Assembly (NCBI GenBank): GCA_028287235.1
Contig: JAQBQB010000004.1
Span: 46,423-110,422 of the forward strand
Origin: Gemmatimonadota bacterium
Lineage (GTDB): Bacteria > Gemmatimonadota > Gemmatimonadetes > Gemmatimonadales > Gemmatimonadaceae
DNA length: 64,000 nt
Reading direction: 5' to 3'
How positions within the stretch are numbered: position 1 is the first letter of the stretch; every line of letters starts with the position of its first letter. The translations under genes were made by a program, and so were the position numbers. The notes beneath the pieces were generated by a model. The model saw only the letters and a list, made by a program, of their open reading frames with translations, made no database searches and was not told the DNA's origin. This document shows, piece after piece, positions 17,202-26,189 of the stretch.

Positions 17202-18509
17202 TTACAGTCCGCCCGGTCCGCGACCACCGCCTTGCGGACGCGATGGCTGGAACGGGTTGGTGGTTGCGGCGGTCGGCGCGGTTGCCGCCGCCTGGCCGCC
17301 GCCGGTGACGCTGGTGATCACCTGCAAACCCTCTTCGACTCCCTTCCCCTGCACCTGCGTCTTCGTGCCGTCGGTGAGACCAGTGCGAACTCGCGTCGAG
17401 TGCAGCGTGCCCTGCGCATCGACATACCAGATCGTGGCGGCGCTGCCCGCGCCGGCCCCGGGCCGCTTTGCTCCCGCGCCCGCCGCTCCACGGCCGGCTG
17501 CACCACTGCCCTGCGCGGTCGCCGGCCTTGGCGTCGCGCCCGCGCTCGAGTCCTTCACCGCCGGCGCCGTCTGCCCAACTTGCGCAAGCATCTCGGCCGT
17601 CGGCTTGATGTGGAGCGCCGCATTCGGAACCGCGAGCGCACTGTCGGCCGAGCCCGTCGTGAACTGCACCGTCGCCGTCATGCCGGGAAGGAGCTTGCCG
17701 CTCGCGTTTCCCACGCCGATCACCGCCGTGTAGTTCACGACGTTGTCCGTCGTCGTCGACTGCAAGCGCACCTGCTTCACCGTTCCGGTGAACGGCTGAT
17801 TCGTATATGACTGCACCGTGAACTGCACGGGTTGGCCTTCCTTGATCATGCCGATGTCGCTCTCGTCGACCGACGCGAGGATCTGCATCTCCGACAGGTC
17901 GTTCGCGATCAGGAAGAGTTGCGGCGCCGAGAGACTCGCCGCGACCGTCTGACCGACGTCGACGTTGCGCTCGACGATCACGCCGTCGATCGGCGCGTGG
18001 ATCGACGTGTACGACAGGTTCTGACGCGCGCGGTCGAGCGCGATCTGTGCCGACTTCACCGTTGCCTGCTGCACGGAGAAGTTCGACTGCGTGGCCGCGA
18101 ACTCCATGGGCGTGAGAATCTTGGCGTCGAGCAACGCCTTGTTGCGGGTGTACTCATCCTGTGCCTGCACGAGCAGCGCCTGCGTGCGCTCCAGCTGCGC
18201 CTGCGCGTCCTGCACCGCCTGCTGCTGCAGCGTGGGGTCGATCGTGGCCAGCAACTGGCCCTGCTTTACTTTGGAGTTGAAGTCGACGTAGATCTTCGAG
18301 ATCTGTCCCGAAGCCTGCGTGCCCACTTGCACGGTGCGAACGGCGCTCAGCGCACCAGTCGCGGACACCGTAGACTTGAGGCTCGCGCGGGCGATTGGCG
18401 CCGTCTTGTACGCCGTCGTCTCCTTGCCGTCGGCGCGACGATAGAACCACGTCGTACCGCCGAGCATCGAAATCGCGAGCGCTGCCGTTGCAAACTTGAT
18501 TTTGTTCAT
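17202..18509 (-). CDS. MacA/HlyD-like periplasmic adaptor (membrane fusion) protein
   Basis: A 435-residue adaptor. An N-terminal signal anchor (about 5-24) precedes the first half of a lipoyl-like domain (VQVGTQASGQISKIYVDFNS, KVKQGQLLATID). A helical hairpin at about 95-175 is rich in Gln and Ala (QAQLERTQALLVQAQDEY). The second lipoyl half follows with SIHAPIDGVIVERNVDVGQT, then beta-barrel and membrane-proximal domains to about 315. A low-complexity insert of Ala, Gly and Pro at about 330-365 interrupts the C-terminal domain, and the tail QPSRPQGGGRGPGGL is also disordered. It is first in the operon with the ABC ATPase and permease. It probably links the permease to an outer-membrane channel encoded elsewhere. 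Confidence 0.9.
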   Translation of the reverse strand: MNKIKFATAALAISMLGGTTWFYRRADGKETTAYKTAPIARASLKSTVSATGALSAVRTVQVGTQASGQISKIYVDFNSKVKQGQLLATIDPTLQQQAVQDAQAQLERTQALLVQAQDEYTRNKALLDAKILTPMEFAATQSNFSVQQATVKSAQIALDRARQNLSYTSIHAPIDGVIVERNVDVGQTVAASLSAPQLFLIANDLSEMQILASVDESDIGMIKEGQPVQFTVQSYTNQPFTGTVKQVRLQSTTTDNVVNYTAVIGVGNASGKLLPGMTATVQFTTGSADSALAVPNAALHIKPTAEMLAQVGQTAPAVKDSSAGATPRPATAQGSGAAGRGAAGAGAKRPGAGAGSAATIWYVDAQGTLHSTRVRTGLTDGTKTQVQGKGVEEGLQVITSVTGGGQAAATAPTAATTNPFQPSRPQGGGRGPGGL

Positions 18510-18584
18510 GGTGGCCTCGTTGTTTGGCTCAATCCCTCTCTGCGCTACTGATTAGACGCCGGCCCGTAGGCGTATGTTCTAGCC
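18510..18584. promoter_or_regulatory. Divergent intergenic promoter region
   Basis: These 75 bases separate the minus-strand adaptor gene from the plus-strand LytS gene, so promoters for both must lie here or inside the flanking gene starts. I see no convincing -35/-10 pair or LytTR direct repeat by eye. Confidence 0.4.
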
Positions 18585-19751
18585 ATGTCATCACTTGCAC
18601 TCACGCGTCACGAAATGACCGATCCTCGCGATGAACGGCACGCCCGAGACCGCTTCCGGATACGGCCTGGAGAGCTGCTGGCGATCCTCCTGTTCTGGTC
18701 GTTTCTGGCGACGCTCACGGCGACGGGCCGGTTGCTCGATCCGCGGATTCCCGAGATCTCGGGGCAACTCCGTGCGGCGTTGATCTCGCTGGCGTTCATC
18801 GAATACTCGCTCTGGGCGGTGCTCACGATCCCGATCGTGTGGCTGGTGAGCCGGCTGAGCGCCGACGCTCAGCGGCGCGGGCTGCGGCTCGTACTGCTCA
18901 TCGTGCTCGGCATTGTCGTCGCGGTGGCCGTGAACCTCATCATCTCGAAAGTGCGCGGGAATCTCCTGCCGGTACCGCCCGGCCGATCGCGCCCCGGCCC
19001 GCGCGGCATCTCGTCCATCGAGCTCGTCGGCGACCTGATCGTGTACTTCGCCGTGCTCGGCGCGGCGCTGGCGCGCAATTACTTCCTCGAGTACCAGGCG
19101 CGTCTCGACGAAACGCGGCGCCTGCAGGCGGAGACCGCGCAACTCCAGGCGCAGCTCGCCGAGGCACAGCTGGCGGTGCTGCGTACGCAGCTCAATCCGC
19201 ACTTCCTGTTCAATACCTTGCACGCGATCTCGAGCCTCGTGGAGCGCGATCCTCGCGGCGTGCGCCGAATGATTGCGCGGCTGAGCGAGCTGCTTCGGCA
19301 CACGCTCGAGGAGACGAGCGAGCAGGAGATCACACTCGAGCGCGAGCTCGAGCTGCTCAAACGGTACCTCGAGATCATGGAGGTGCGCTTCCAAGGGCGC
19401 TTGCAGGTCACGATCGACGTCGACGACTCGGTGCGCGAGGCCCTCGTGCCGAATCTCATGTTGCAGCCGCTCGTCGAGAACGCGCTCAAACACGGTGTGA
19501 GCGCGATCGAGGATCCCGGCCAAGTGCAGGTGCGTGTCGTGCGCTCGGGTGACGACGTCGTCATGAGCGTGCGCGACAACGGGCCCGGGCCCGGCGATCC
19601 GCCGGGCGAGCATGGCGTTGGCCTGCGCAATACCGTTCAGCGCCTCCGGCAATTGTACGGGGCGCGCCAGCGCTTTTCGTTGCGCGCGGCTTCGGGCGGC
19701 GGCACGATCGCCGAAGTGTCCCTGCCCTACCACGTAGCGCCGATCCGCTGA
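18585..19751 (+). CDS. LytS/YehU-type sensor histidine kinase
   Basis: A 388-residue membrane kinase. About four hydrophobic segments lie between residues 28 and 165 (AILLFWSFLATLTATG, EYSLWAVLTIPIVWLVS, LRLVLLIVLGIVVAVAVNL, LIVYFAVLGAALA). A coiled-coil linker rich in Gln and Ala follows, then the His_kinase domain with QLNPHFLFNTLHAISSLVE (phospho-His near 206). The HATPase has LVPNLMLQPLVENALKHG and VGLRNTVQRLRQLYG. It lacks a separate sensor domain. Its stop overlaps the LytTR regulator start by one base (TGATG), so the two form a pair. A second ATG 30 bases in (MTDPRDERH) is a possible alternative start. Divergent placement from the exporter operon hints at control of it. Confidence 0.92.
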   Translation: MSSLALTRHEMTDPRDERHARDRFRIRPGELLAILLFWSFLATLTATGRLLDPRIPEISGQLRAALISLAFIEYSLWAVLTIPIVWLVSRLSADAQRRGLRLVLLIVLGIVVAVAVNLIISKVRGNLLPVPPGRSRPGPRGISSIELVGDLIVYFAVLGAALARNYFLEYQARLDETRRLQAETAQLQAQLAEAQLAVLRTQLNPHFLFNTLHAISSLVERDPRGVRRMIARLSELLRHTLEETSEQEITLERELELLKRYLEIMEVRFQGRLQVTIDVDDSVREALVPNLMLQPLVENALKHGVSAIEDPGQVQVRVVRSGDDVVMSVRDNGPGPGDPPGEHGVGLRNTVQRLRQLYGARQRFSLRAASGGGTIAEVSLPYHVAPIR

Positions 19752-20560
19752 TGCCGAATTCCACCACCATTCGCGTACTCATCGTCGACGACGAGCCGCT
19801 CGCGCGGCAGCGAATCTCCGATCTGCTGGCGCACGAGCGCGGCGTGGAGATCGCGGGAACCGCCGACAATGGGCCGGCGGCGGTGGACGCGATCCGTCGG
19901 CTCGCGCCGGACATCGTCTTCCTCGACGTGCAGATGCCGGGCATGACCGGCCTCGACGTGGCGCGCACGATCGGCGCCGAGGCCATGCCGCCGACGATCT
20001 TCGTGACGGCGTTCGACCAACATGCGCTGCAGGCATTCGACCTCGCCGCACTGGACTACCTCGTCAAACCCTTCGACGACGAGCGGTTCGAGCAGGCGTT
20101 TCGCCGGGCCCGGCGACTCGCCGGCCTGGAAGGCGCGCGACGGCTCCATGAGAGATTGCTCACGGTGTTGCATGACGGTCCGCCGGCCGCGACGTCCACG
20201 CCCACCACGACGGCACCCTCGACCAAGTACCTCGAGCGCATTCCGGTCGAGTCGCGCGGCAAGGTGAAGTTCGTCCCGGTGTCCGACGTCGACTACATCG
20301 GCGCAAGCGGGCCGTACGCCGAGCTCGTGGTGGGCGCGCGCAAGCATCTCATTCGCGAGGCGATGCAGGATCTCGAGGACCGACTCGATCCATCGCGATT
20401 CATGCGCATCCACCGATCGGCGATCGTGCAGCTCGACCGGGTCGACACGCTGCTCAAGGGACCGGGCGGAGATTACGAGGTGCAGCTCGCGGACGGGACG
20501 CGGCTGCGAGTGAGCCGGTCGCACCGCGAGGAGCTCGAGCGGCGACTGGGGATGACGTGA
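19751..20560 (+). CDS. LytTR-family response regulator
   Basis: A 269-residue regulator with a receiver domain at about 6-125: DDEP (13-16), phospho-acceptor Asp59 in IVFLDVQMPGMTGLD, and Lys in DYLVKPFDDERFEQAF. A Thr/Pro-rich linker (about 145-160) leads to a LytTR DNA-binding domain at about 165-265, with VDYIGASGPYAELVV, the signature FMRIHRSAIVQLDRVD and a final strand TRLRVSRSHREELERRL. LytTR regulators bind paired direct repeats through beta-strand contacts. The gene overlaps its kinase by one base. These two genes run against the prevailing direction of this side of the window. Confidence 0.94.
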   Translation: MPNSTTIRVLIVDDEPLARQRISDLLAHERGVEIAGTADNGPAAVDAIRRLAPDIVFLDVQMPGMTGLDVARTIGAEAMPPTIFVTAFDQHALQAFDLAALDYLVKPFDDERFEQAFRRARRLAGLEGARRLHERLLTVLHDGPPAATSTPTTTAPSTKYLERIPVESRGKVKFVPVSDVDYIGASGPYAELVVGARKHLIREAMQDLEDRLDPSRFMRIHRSAIVQLDRVDTLLKGPGGDYEVQLADGTRLRVSRSHREELERRLGMT

Positions 20561-20593
20561 CTTCGCCGGTCGCGCGCGTCCCGGTAGAGTGGG

Positions 20594-21865
20594 TTACGCC
20601 CTCGCCGCCACGCGCTCGGCATGCAGCTCGGCCTCGGCGCGTTCACGTTGGCTGTCGTCGAAGGCGTTCTCGCTCCGGGCGATGACGAGCGTCGCGACGC
20701 CGTTGCCGATGAGATTCGTGATCGAACGCGCCTCGCTCATGAAGCGATCCACGCCGAGCACCAACGCGATACCTTCGATCGGCACGACGTTCAGGGCCGA
20801 CAGCGTGCTCGCCAGCACGATGAACCCCGACCCCGTCACGCCCGCCGCGCCCTTGGACGTCAGCATCAGCACGGCCAGGAGCTCGGCCTGCTGCATGTAG
20901 GTCAACGGAACACCGTACGCCTGGGCGATGAAGATCGACGCCATCGAGAGGTAGATGGACGTGCCGTCGAGATTGAACGAATAGCCGGCCGGAATGACCA
21001 ATCCCACCACCGATTTCGCGCAACCGTAGCGTTCCATCTTCGCCAGCATGCGCGGCAGCGCCGCCTCCGATGACGAGGTGCCGAGGACGATGAGGATTTC
21101 CTCACGGATGAACTTGAGATAGCTCCAGAGGCTGAAGCCGTACATTCGCAGAATCGTGTACAGCACCACGAAGATGAAGATCGCCATCGTCATGTACACG
21201 CCGACCATCAGCCGCCCCAGCGGAAGGAGCGCCGACAGGCCGAACGCGCCGATGGTATAGGCCATCGCGCCGAACGCGCCGATCGGCGCAACCTTCATGA
21301 TGATGCCGACGACGCGGAAGAAGACGCGCGACAGCGTCTCGAACAGGTGGGTCACCGGCAGGCCATCTTCGCCGAGCATCGCGAGCGCTACGCCGAACAG
21401 CACGGCGACGAACACCACCTGCAGCATGTCGCCTTTGGCGAACGCGTCGACTACGCTCGACGGCACGATGTGCGTCAGGAAGTCGGCGAAGTTCATCGAC
21501 TTGCCCTGCGTCACGTACGACGAGACGTCGCTTTTCGCCAGCGTGGCCACGGCGAGCCCCTGACCAGGCTTGAGGACGTTCACCACCAGCATGCCGATCA
21601 GCAACGCCACCGTGCTCACGACCTCGAAGTACAGCAGCGCCTTTCCGCCCACCCGGCCCACGCGCTTCAGGTCGCGCATGTTGGCGATGCCGAGCACGAT
21701 CGTGAGGAACACGACCGGCGCGATGACCATCTTCACGAGGTTGACGAACGTGTCGCCGACGGGCTTCATCTTTCGCGCGACGTCGGGGGCGACGGCACCC
21801 AGCAGCATTCCGAGCGCGATGGCGACCAGGACCTGAACGGTCAGGTTCTTATGCAGACGGCGCAT
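20594..21865 (-). CDS. Dicarboxylate/glutamate:cation symporter
   Basis: A 423-residue inner-membrane transporter of the DAACS (SLC1-like) family, which take up C4-dicarboxylates, glutamate or neutral amino acids with protons or sodium. It shows the expected eight-helix plus hairpin topology: N-terminal [18 protein letters not shown], the substrate-binding [17 protein letters not shown], and the second hairpin region [21 protein letters not shown] hydrophilic loop [12 protein letters not shown] precedes helix 3. Whether it is DctA-like or GltP-like cannot be settled by eye. It lies 27 bases after apt on the same strand and may be the last gene of that long operon. Confidence 0.9.
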   Translation of the reverse strand: MRRLHKNLTVQVLVAIALGMLLGAVAPDVARKMKPVGDTFVNLVKMVIAPVVFLTIVLGIANMRDLKRVGRVGGKALLYFEVVSTVALLIGMLVVNVLKPGQGLAVATLAKSDVSSYVTQGKSMNFADFLTHIVPSSVVDAFAKGDMLQVVFVAVLFGVALAMLGEDGLPVTHLFETLSRVFFRVVGIIMKVAPIGAFGAMAYTIGAFGLSALLPLGRLMVGVYMTMAIFIFVVLYTILRMYGFSLWSYLKFIREEILIVLGTSSSEAALPRMLAKMERYGCAKSVVGLVIPAGYSFNLDGTSIYLSMASIFIAQAYGVPLTYMQQAELLAVLMLTSKGAAGVTGSGFIVLASTLSALNVVPIEGIALVLGVDRFMSEARSITNLIGNGVATLVIARSENAFDDSQRERAEAELHAERVAARA

Positions 21866-21892
21866 GAGTTGTGGTGAAGGGTAAGAGCGGAA

Positions 21893-22423
21893 TCAGTACT
21901 CGATGACGCGGGCCACTCGGCGCGTGGCGAGGCGGGAGATGCCGGGGAGAAAGCTCAGGGTAATGAGAAAGGAGAAACCGACAACCGTTGCGCCGAGCGA
22001 TTCGACAAGCTTGCTCGTCGCCGCGGCGGTTCCGCCAGTCGCCAATACGTCATCTACGATCAAGACCCGCGCATCGCTGTCGCAGGCGTCGGCGTGGATC
22101 TCCAACGCGTCCGTGCCGTATTCCAGCTCGTATTCCTCGCGCTGCGTCCGGGATGGGAGTTTCCCGGGTTTTCGCACCGGCACGAACCCCGCGCCGAGCT
22201 GTGTCGCGACGGGCCCGCCGAGGATGAACCCACGGCTCTCGATCGCCACGACGTGGGTGATGCCCGCGTCGCCGAAGGGGCGGGCCATCAGGTCCGTCGC
22301 GCGGGCGAACGCGCCAGCGTTGCCCAAGAGAGGTGTGATGTCCTTGAATACGATGCCGGGCTTCGGGTAGTCCGGCACGTCGCGAATCAATCGTGCGAGC
22401 GCCGCTCCGGCGTCGTCTGGCAT
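21893..22423 (-). CDS. apt: Adenine phosphoribosyltransferase
   Basis: Apt makes AMP from adenine and PRPP in purine salvage. The 176-residue length is typical. The N-terminal LIRDVPDYPKPGIVFKDITP, the hood segment IESRGFILGGPVAT, the flexible loop with RKPGKLP and the PRPP loop VLIVDDVLATGGTA (about 125-138) are all present. The gene starts four bases after the acylphosphatase stop, at the end of a run of nine tightly packed genes beginning with DUF512, and is likely co-transcribed with them. Confidence 0.96.
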   Translation of the reverse strand: MPDDAGAALARLIRDVPDYPKPGIVFKDITPLLGNAGAFARATDLMARPFGDAGITHVVAIESRGFILGGPVATQLGAGFVPVRKPGKLPSRTQREEYELEYGTDALEIHADACDSDARVLIVDDVLATGGTAAATSKLVESLGATVVGFSFLITLSFLPGISRLATRRVARVIEY

Positions 22424-22427
22424 CGGA

Positions 22428-22697
22428 CTACCTCAGGATGGAGAACGGCTGTGGGAGCTCTCCGGGAACGGACGCGAGCTCGTCGAGCGAGGTGACCGAC
22501 GACCCCGGCGGACCGCTGCGGAGCGAGCTGCGAAGATCTGCGATGGCGTCGCCGTCGCCGTCGGCCGCCACCTCGACGGAGCCGTCGGCGAGGTTGCGCA
22601 CCCAGCCCGTCATGCCGCGCCGGCGCGCTATCTCGCGCACGAACCACCGGAAGCCGACCCCCTGCACGCGTCCGCGAACGATCACGTGCAGTTGCAT
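22428..22697 (-). CDS. acyP: Acylphosphatase
   Basis: An 89-residue cytosolic enzyme hydrolysing carboxyl-phosphate bonds. The signature [16 protein letters not shown] (6-21) carries the catalytic arginine that binds phosphate, and [19 protein letters not shown] supplies the conserved asparagine. Length and fold match the small alpha/beta family. The ATG at 22697 shares one base with the stop of pcm. The gene sits in the same operon as plsY, an acyl-phosphate-using acyltransferase. Whether it acts on acyl phosphates of the lipid pathway is speculative. Confidence 0.94.
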   Translation of the reverse strand: MQLHVIVRGRVQGVGFRWFVREIARRRGMTGWVRNLADGSVEVAADGDGDAIADLRSSLRSGPPGSSVTSLDELASVPGELPQPFSILR

Positions 22698-23374
22698 CAC
22701 CGACCCTCGTCGATGCCCCAACCGTGCGACCCGAGGAGCGGAACGAACCGCATTGGCGCGATGTCGCGCGTCGTGACCTTCCCGTCTTTCTTCTGGACGA
22801 CGACGAGCTGCTGCTCCTCGCGGTCGCCCACGGGAACGAGCAGCCGCCCGCCCTCGGCGAGCTGGTCGACGAGCGGCTGCGGTATGGCCGGCGCTCCGGC
22901 ACCGACGAGAATCGCGTCGTACGGCGCGTACTCGCGCCAGCCCACGGTGCCGTCGCCGATCGACAGGTTGACGTTTCGCGCACCGGCCCGTTGAATCGCC
23001 TCGCGCGCCTGCTGCGCCAGCGCGGCGATGCGCTCGATGGAGAAGACCTGGGCCACGAGGTGCGACAGCAGCACGGTCTGGTAGCCCGAGCCGGTGCCGA
23101 TCTCCAGCACTTTCTCGGTGCCCTTCAGCTCCAACAGCTCGAGATAGCGCGCGTGCACCCACGGCTGCGAGATCGTCTGGCCGTTGCCGATCGGCAGCGG
23201 CGCGTCTTCGTAGGCGCGGTGACGAAGGCCGGTCGGCACGAAGTTGTGGCGCGGCGTCATCTCGATGGCGCGGAGCACCGACAGGTCGCGAATGCCTTTC
23301 TCGCGCAGCGTCTCCACGAGACGCTCGCGAGCGCCCCGGAACTCGCCGCCGCCGCTGTCTACAGGTCGTGCCAC
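22697..23374 (-). CDS. pcm: Protein-L-isoaspartate O-methyltransferase
   Basis: A 225-residue SAM-dependent repair enzyme that methylates isoaspartyl residues in aged proteins so that they can return to aspartate. Diagnostic stretches are [20 protein letters not shown], the SAM motif [16 protein letters not shown] (about 89-104), [20 protein letters not shown] and GGRLLVPVG. The length agrees with the family. Its first 16 bases overlap the end of surE, the classical partner of pcm in many bacteria, and its stop overlaps acyP by one base. Confidence 0.96.
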   Translation of the reverse strand: MARPVDSGGGEFRGARERLVETLREKGIRDLSVLRAIEMTPRHNFVPTGLRHRAYEDAPLPIGNGQTISQPWVHARYLELLELKGTEKVLEIGTGSGYQTVLLSHLVAQVFSIERIAALAQQAREAIQRAGARNVNLSIGDGTVGWREYAPYDAILVGAGAPAIPQPLVDQLAEGGRLLVPVGDREEQQLVVVQKKDGKVTTRDIAPMRFVPLLGSHGWGIDEGR

Positions 23375-24120
23375 CAGTTCGCCGCCCCTTGAAGTACGTC
23401 GTAATGTGTGAGGTCCAGGTGCAGCGGCGTCACCGACACATATCCGTCCTGGATCGCGCGGAAATCGGAATCGGGCTCACCGCTCCAGCTGATCGACCCG
23501 CCGCCGATCCAATAGATCTCGCGGCCCCACGGATCCTTCATCGGCGCCACGGATTGCGAGTACACGCGCCGGCCAAGCCGCGTGATCTTGACCCCCTTCA
23601 CCTCGTGCGCCGGCAGCGGCGGCAAGTTCACGTTGAACAAGGTATTCGGCGGGAAGCTGGGAAGCGACGTAAGACGCCGCAGCAGGGGCGTGAGCACCGA
23701 CACCTGTTGCTTGAGCTGGCTCACGTCGGCGCGCAGATCGCCACCGGCGAATGAGACCGCGATCGACGGCACGCCGAGCGACAACCCTTCCATCGCCGCG
23801 GCAACGGTGCCCGAATAGAGCACGTCCTCGCCCATGTTCTGGCCATGGTTGATGCCGCTCAACACGAAGTCCGGCCGCTCCGGCATCAGAGCTTCGATGG
23901 CGAGCATGACGCAGTCCGTCGGCGTACCGTCGACTTGCCAGCGGCGCTCGCCGCGCTTGATGGGCCGCAGCGGATGATGGAGCGTGAGCGAATGGCTCGT
24001 CGCGCTCTGTTCGCGGTCGGGAGCCACGATCGTCACCTCGCCCAGCGGCTCCGCCGCCAGACAGAGGCACTCGATGCCGTGCGCGAGAATACCGTCGTCG
24101 TTGGTGATCAGCAGGCGCAT
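23359..24120 (-). CDS. surE: 5'/3'-nucleotidase SurE
   Basis: SurE is a divalent-metal nucleotidase that dephosphorylates nucleoside 5'- and 3'-monophosphates, with a role in stationary-phase survival. The 253-residue protein begins [15 protein letters not shown], with the metal-binding Asp pair. [20 protein letters not shown] is the second metal and phosphate loop. The last quarter ([20 protein letters not shown]) is the conserved swapped C-terminal part. The gene starts seven bases after the MerR-type gene and overlaps pcm by 16 bases. Confidence 0.96.
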   Translation of the reverse strand: MRLLITNDDGILAHGIECLCLAAEPLGEVTIVAPDREQSATSHSLTLHHPLRPIKRGERRWQVDGTPTDCVMLAIEALMPERPDFVLSGINHGQNMGEDVLYSGTVAAAMEGLSLGVPSIAVSFAGGDLRADVSQLKQQVSVLTPLLRRLTSLPSFPPNTLFNVNLPPLPAHEVKGVKITRLGRRVYSQSVAPMKDPWGREIYWIGGGSISWSGEPDSDFRAIQDGYVSVTPLHLDLTHYDVLQGAANWWHDL

Positions 24121-24127
24121 CTATGCA

Positions 24128-24496
24128 TCAATCCGCGAGGTTCTTGGAGCCGAGAATTCCGATGAGGTCCTTGATGTCCGACTCGAGCGACTCGATCGAC
24201 TGCACCGTGAGCGCGCCGCGTGCCACGGCCTTCAAATCGCCGCCCTTTCGGTGCTCATCCACTTTCTGGCGCGCGCCTTCGATCGTGTACTTCTCGTCGT
24301 ACAGAAGATGCTTCACGAGGTTGATCAACTCGACCTCGCGCCGCTGATAGACGCGGTTGCCCGAACGATTCTTCGCCGGGCTGAGAAAGCGGAACTGGCT
24401 CTCCCAGTAGCGGAGCACGTGCGGCTTGAGACCGGTGAGCTCGCACACCTCGCCGATGGAGAAAAACTCCTGGACGGGCTCCGATGATGGGCTCAC
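24128..24496 (-). CDS. MerR-family transcriptional regulator
   Basis: A compact 122-residue protein with a MerR-type winged helix at about 11-80: FFSIGEVCELTGLKPHVLRY, WESQFRFLSPAKNRSGNRVY and RREVELINLVKHLLYDEKYT. A short helical C-terminus (about 90-122, VQSIESLESDIKDLIGILGS) would form the dimer coiled coil. It lacks the cysteine-rich metal or ligand domain of MerR, SoxR or BmrR, so no effector is evident. This resembles the MerR-like regulators found near gpsA and surE in related genomes. It overlaps the gpsA stop by four bases and probably belongs to the DUF512-apt operon. Confidence 0.88.
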   Translation of the reverse strand: MSPSSEPVQEFFSIGEVCELTGLKPHVLRYWESQFRFLSPAKNRSGNRVYQRREVELINLVKHLLYDEKYTIEGARQKVDEHRKGGDLKAVARGALTVQSIESLESDIKDLIGILGSKNLAD

Positions 24497-25488
24497 AGGT
24501 CTTGCTCCGATCGAAGTTCGCGAGCCATCAACTCGGGGACAGCGTCGCGAGCGGCGTGACCCTCGAAGAGAATCCGGTTGACCATCTGCACGATAGGCAT
24601 GTCGACGTCGTGCTCCTCCGCGAGCACCAGGGCGCTGGCCGCCGTCATGACCCCCTCGGCGACCGTTTCCTTTCCGTGCAACGCCGCGTCGAGCGAGGCG
24701 CCCTTTCCCACTTCAATCCCCAGCGCGCGGTTGCGGCTCAACGCGCCCGTGCAGGTGAGCACGAGGTCGCCGACGCCGGCGAGTCCAGCGAACGTAGCAG
24801 GCTTGGCGCCGAGCGCCACACCGAGACGGGTCATCTCGTGAAGGCCACGCGTGATGAGCGCGGCGCGAGAGTTGAAGCCGAGGCCGACTCCTTCGACGAT
24901 GCCGGTCGCCACCGCCATGACGTTTTTCAACGCGCCGCCGAGCTCGACGCCGATCACGTCGTCGTGCGTATAGACGCGAAAGGTGCGATTGCTGAACGCC
25001 GCCTGCGCGCGCTCCGCGGCCTCTTCGCTCGAGGACGCGGCGACGATGGCCGTGGGTTGGCCCGCCACGACCTCAGAGGCGAAGCTCGGGCCCGATAGGC
25101 CTACCACGGCGTGGCCCGGCACTTCTTCGTTTACCACGGTCGTCATGAGCGCGAGCGTCGTGCGCTCGACGCCCTTGCTCGCGACGACGAGCGTGGCGCC
25201 GCGCTCGGCGCGCGCACCGCCGCTGCGAAGGATCGTCCGCAGATGGTGCGATGGCGTGGCGTAGACGACGAGCTCGGCCCCCCTGAGCGCGTCTTCGTAG
25301 CTTCCCGTCGCGCGCAACGCCGGGGCCAGCGAAAAGCCGGCGAGAAAACGCCGATTCTCATGCGACGTGTTGATCGACTCCGCGACGTCGGGCTCGAACG
25401 CCCAGAGCACCGTGTCGTGGTCGTTGTCGGCCAACAGGTCGGCCAGCGCCGTGCCCCACGCACCGGCGCCGATCACGGCGCATCGCAT
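24493..25488 (-). CDS. gpsA: Glycerol-3-phosphate dehydrogenase (NAD(P)+)
   Basis: A 331-residue soluble enzyme making sn-glycerol-3-phosphate from dihydroxyacetone phosphate for phospholipid synthesis. The Rossmann motif VIGAGAWGTALADLLA opens the protein. GLSGPSFASEVVAGQPTAIV and the catalytic Lys in LGGALKNVMAVATGIVEG are present, as is FNSRAALITRGLHEMTRLG. The ATG at 25488 shares one base with the stop of plsY. Pairing with plsY puts the two steps that make and first acylate glycerol-3-phosphate side by side. Confidence 0.96.
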   Translation of the reverse strand: MRCAVIGAGAWGTALADLLADNDHDTVLWAFEPDVAESINTSHENRRFLAGFSLAPALRATGSYEDALRGAELVVYATPSHHLRTILRSGGARAERGATLVVASKGVERTTLALMTTVVNEEVPGHAVVGLSGPSFASEVVAGQPTAIVAASSSEEAAERAQAAFSNRTFRVYTHDDVIGVELGGALKNVMAVATGIVEGVGLGFNSRAALITRGLHEMTRLGVALGAKPATFAGLAGVGDLVLTCTGALSRNRALGIEVGKGASLDAALHGKETVAEGVMTAASALVLAEEHDVDMPIVQMVNRILFEGHAARDAVPELMARELRSEQDL

Positions 25489-26189
25489 CAGCCAAACCTC
25501 GCGGCAATCAGCGTAGCCCCAACGATCACGAGCGCAATTGCGATCGTGGCCGCGGACCGTTTCGCCTTCACGCCGCGCTTGCCGAAGCGGTGCTCTTCGC
25601 CGCTGCGCAGCCGCGAGATGTTCGCGCGGTGCGTCCAGAACACGAAGATTGCCACGAGCACGCTGATCACGAAAATCGGCGAGCGCGTTCCCACGGTGAC
25701 GGCCAGCAGCACGGGAAGCATCGCCGCGCTGGTGAGGGAGCCGAGCGATACGTAGCCGCTCGTCAGGAGCACCACGGCGAAGATGATCAACGTGAGCAGC
25801 GTCTGTACGGGCGCGAGCGCGAGGAACACTCCTGCGGCCGTCGCAACGCCCTTGCCGCCCTTGCCGAATTTCAGGTAGATCGGCCGTACGTGTCCGATGA
25901 TCGCGGCGATACCGCACAGAATCGCCATCAGCGTGCGGTCGCCCAGCGGCATGGCCGACGGCGGAACGAGATTCGGGAAGAACAGCACCGGCACCGCGCC
26001 CTTCGCCATGTCGAAGGCGAAGACCAGCAGGCCGATCTTCGTCCCCAGCACGCGCATGACGTTCGTCGCGCCGAGGTTGCCCGAGCCGTGCTTGCGCAGA
26101 TCGATGCTGCGCGAGCGGCCGGCGATGTACGCCGCTGGAATGGACCCCAGCAGGTACGACGCGACGATCGCGATGACGAACGAATTCAT
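25488..26189 (-). CDS. plsY: Glycerol-3-phosphate acyltransferase PlsY
   Basis: PlsY transfers an acyl group from acyl phosphate to position 1 of glycerol-3-phosphate at the inner membrane. The 233-residue protein has about five hydrophobic helices. The catalytic loops are visible: GSIPAAYIAGR, the Ser/Gly-rich GSGNLGATNVMRVLG (about 36-50) and KFGKGGKGVATAAGV (about 107-121). The C-terminal basic tail (about 195-215) is longer than in many homologues. The gene overlaps der by four bases and gpsA by one. Confidence 0.95.
   Translation of the reverse strand: MNSFVIAIVASYLLGSIPAAYIAGRSRSIDLRKHGSGNLGATNVMRVLGTKIGLLVFAFDMAKGAVPVLFFPNLVPPSAMPLGDRTLMAILCGIAAIIGHVRPIYLKFGKGGKGVATAAGVFLALAPVQTLLTLIIFAVVLLTSGYVSLGSLTSAAMLPVLLAVTVGTRSPIFVISVLVAIFVFWTHRANISRLRSGEEHRFGKRGVKAKRSAATIAIALVIVGATLIAARFG

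Noticed and set aside
18510..18584. LytTR-type paired direct repeats controlling the exporter
   Set aside because: No clear paired repeat could be found by eye in the 75-base region.
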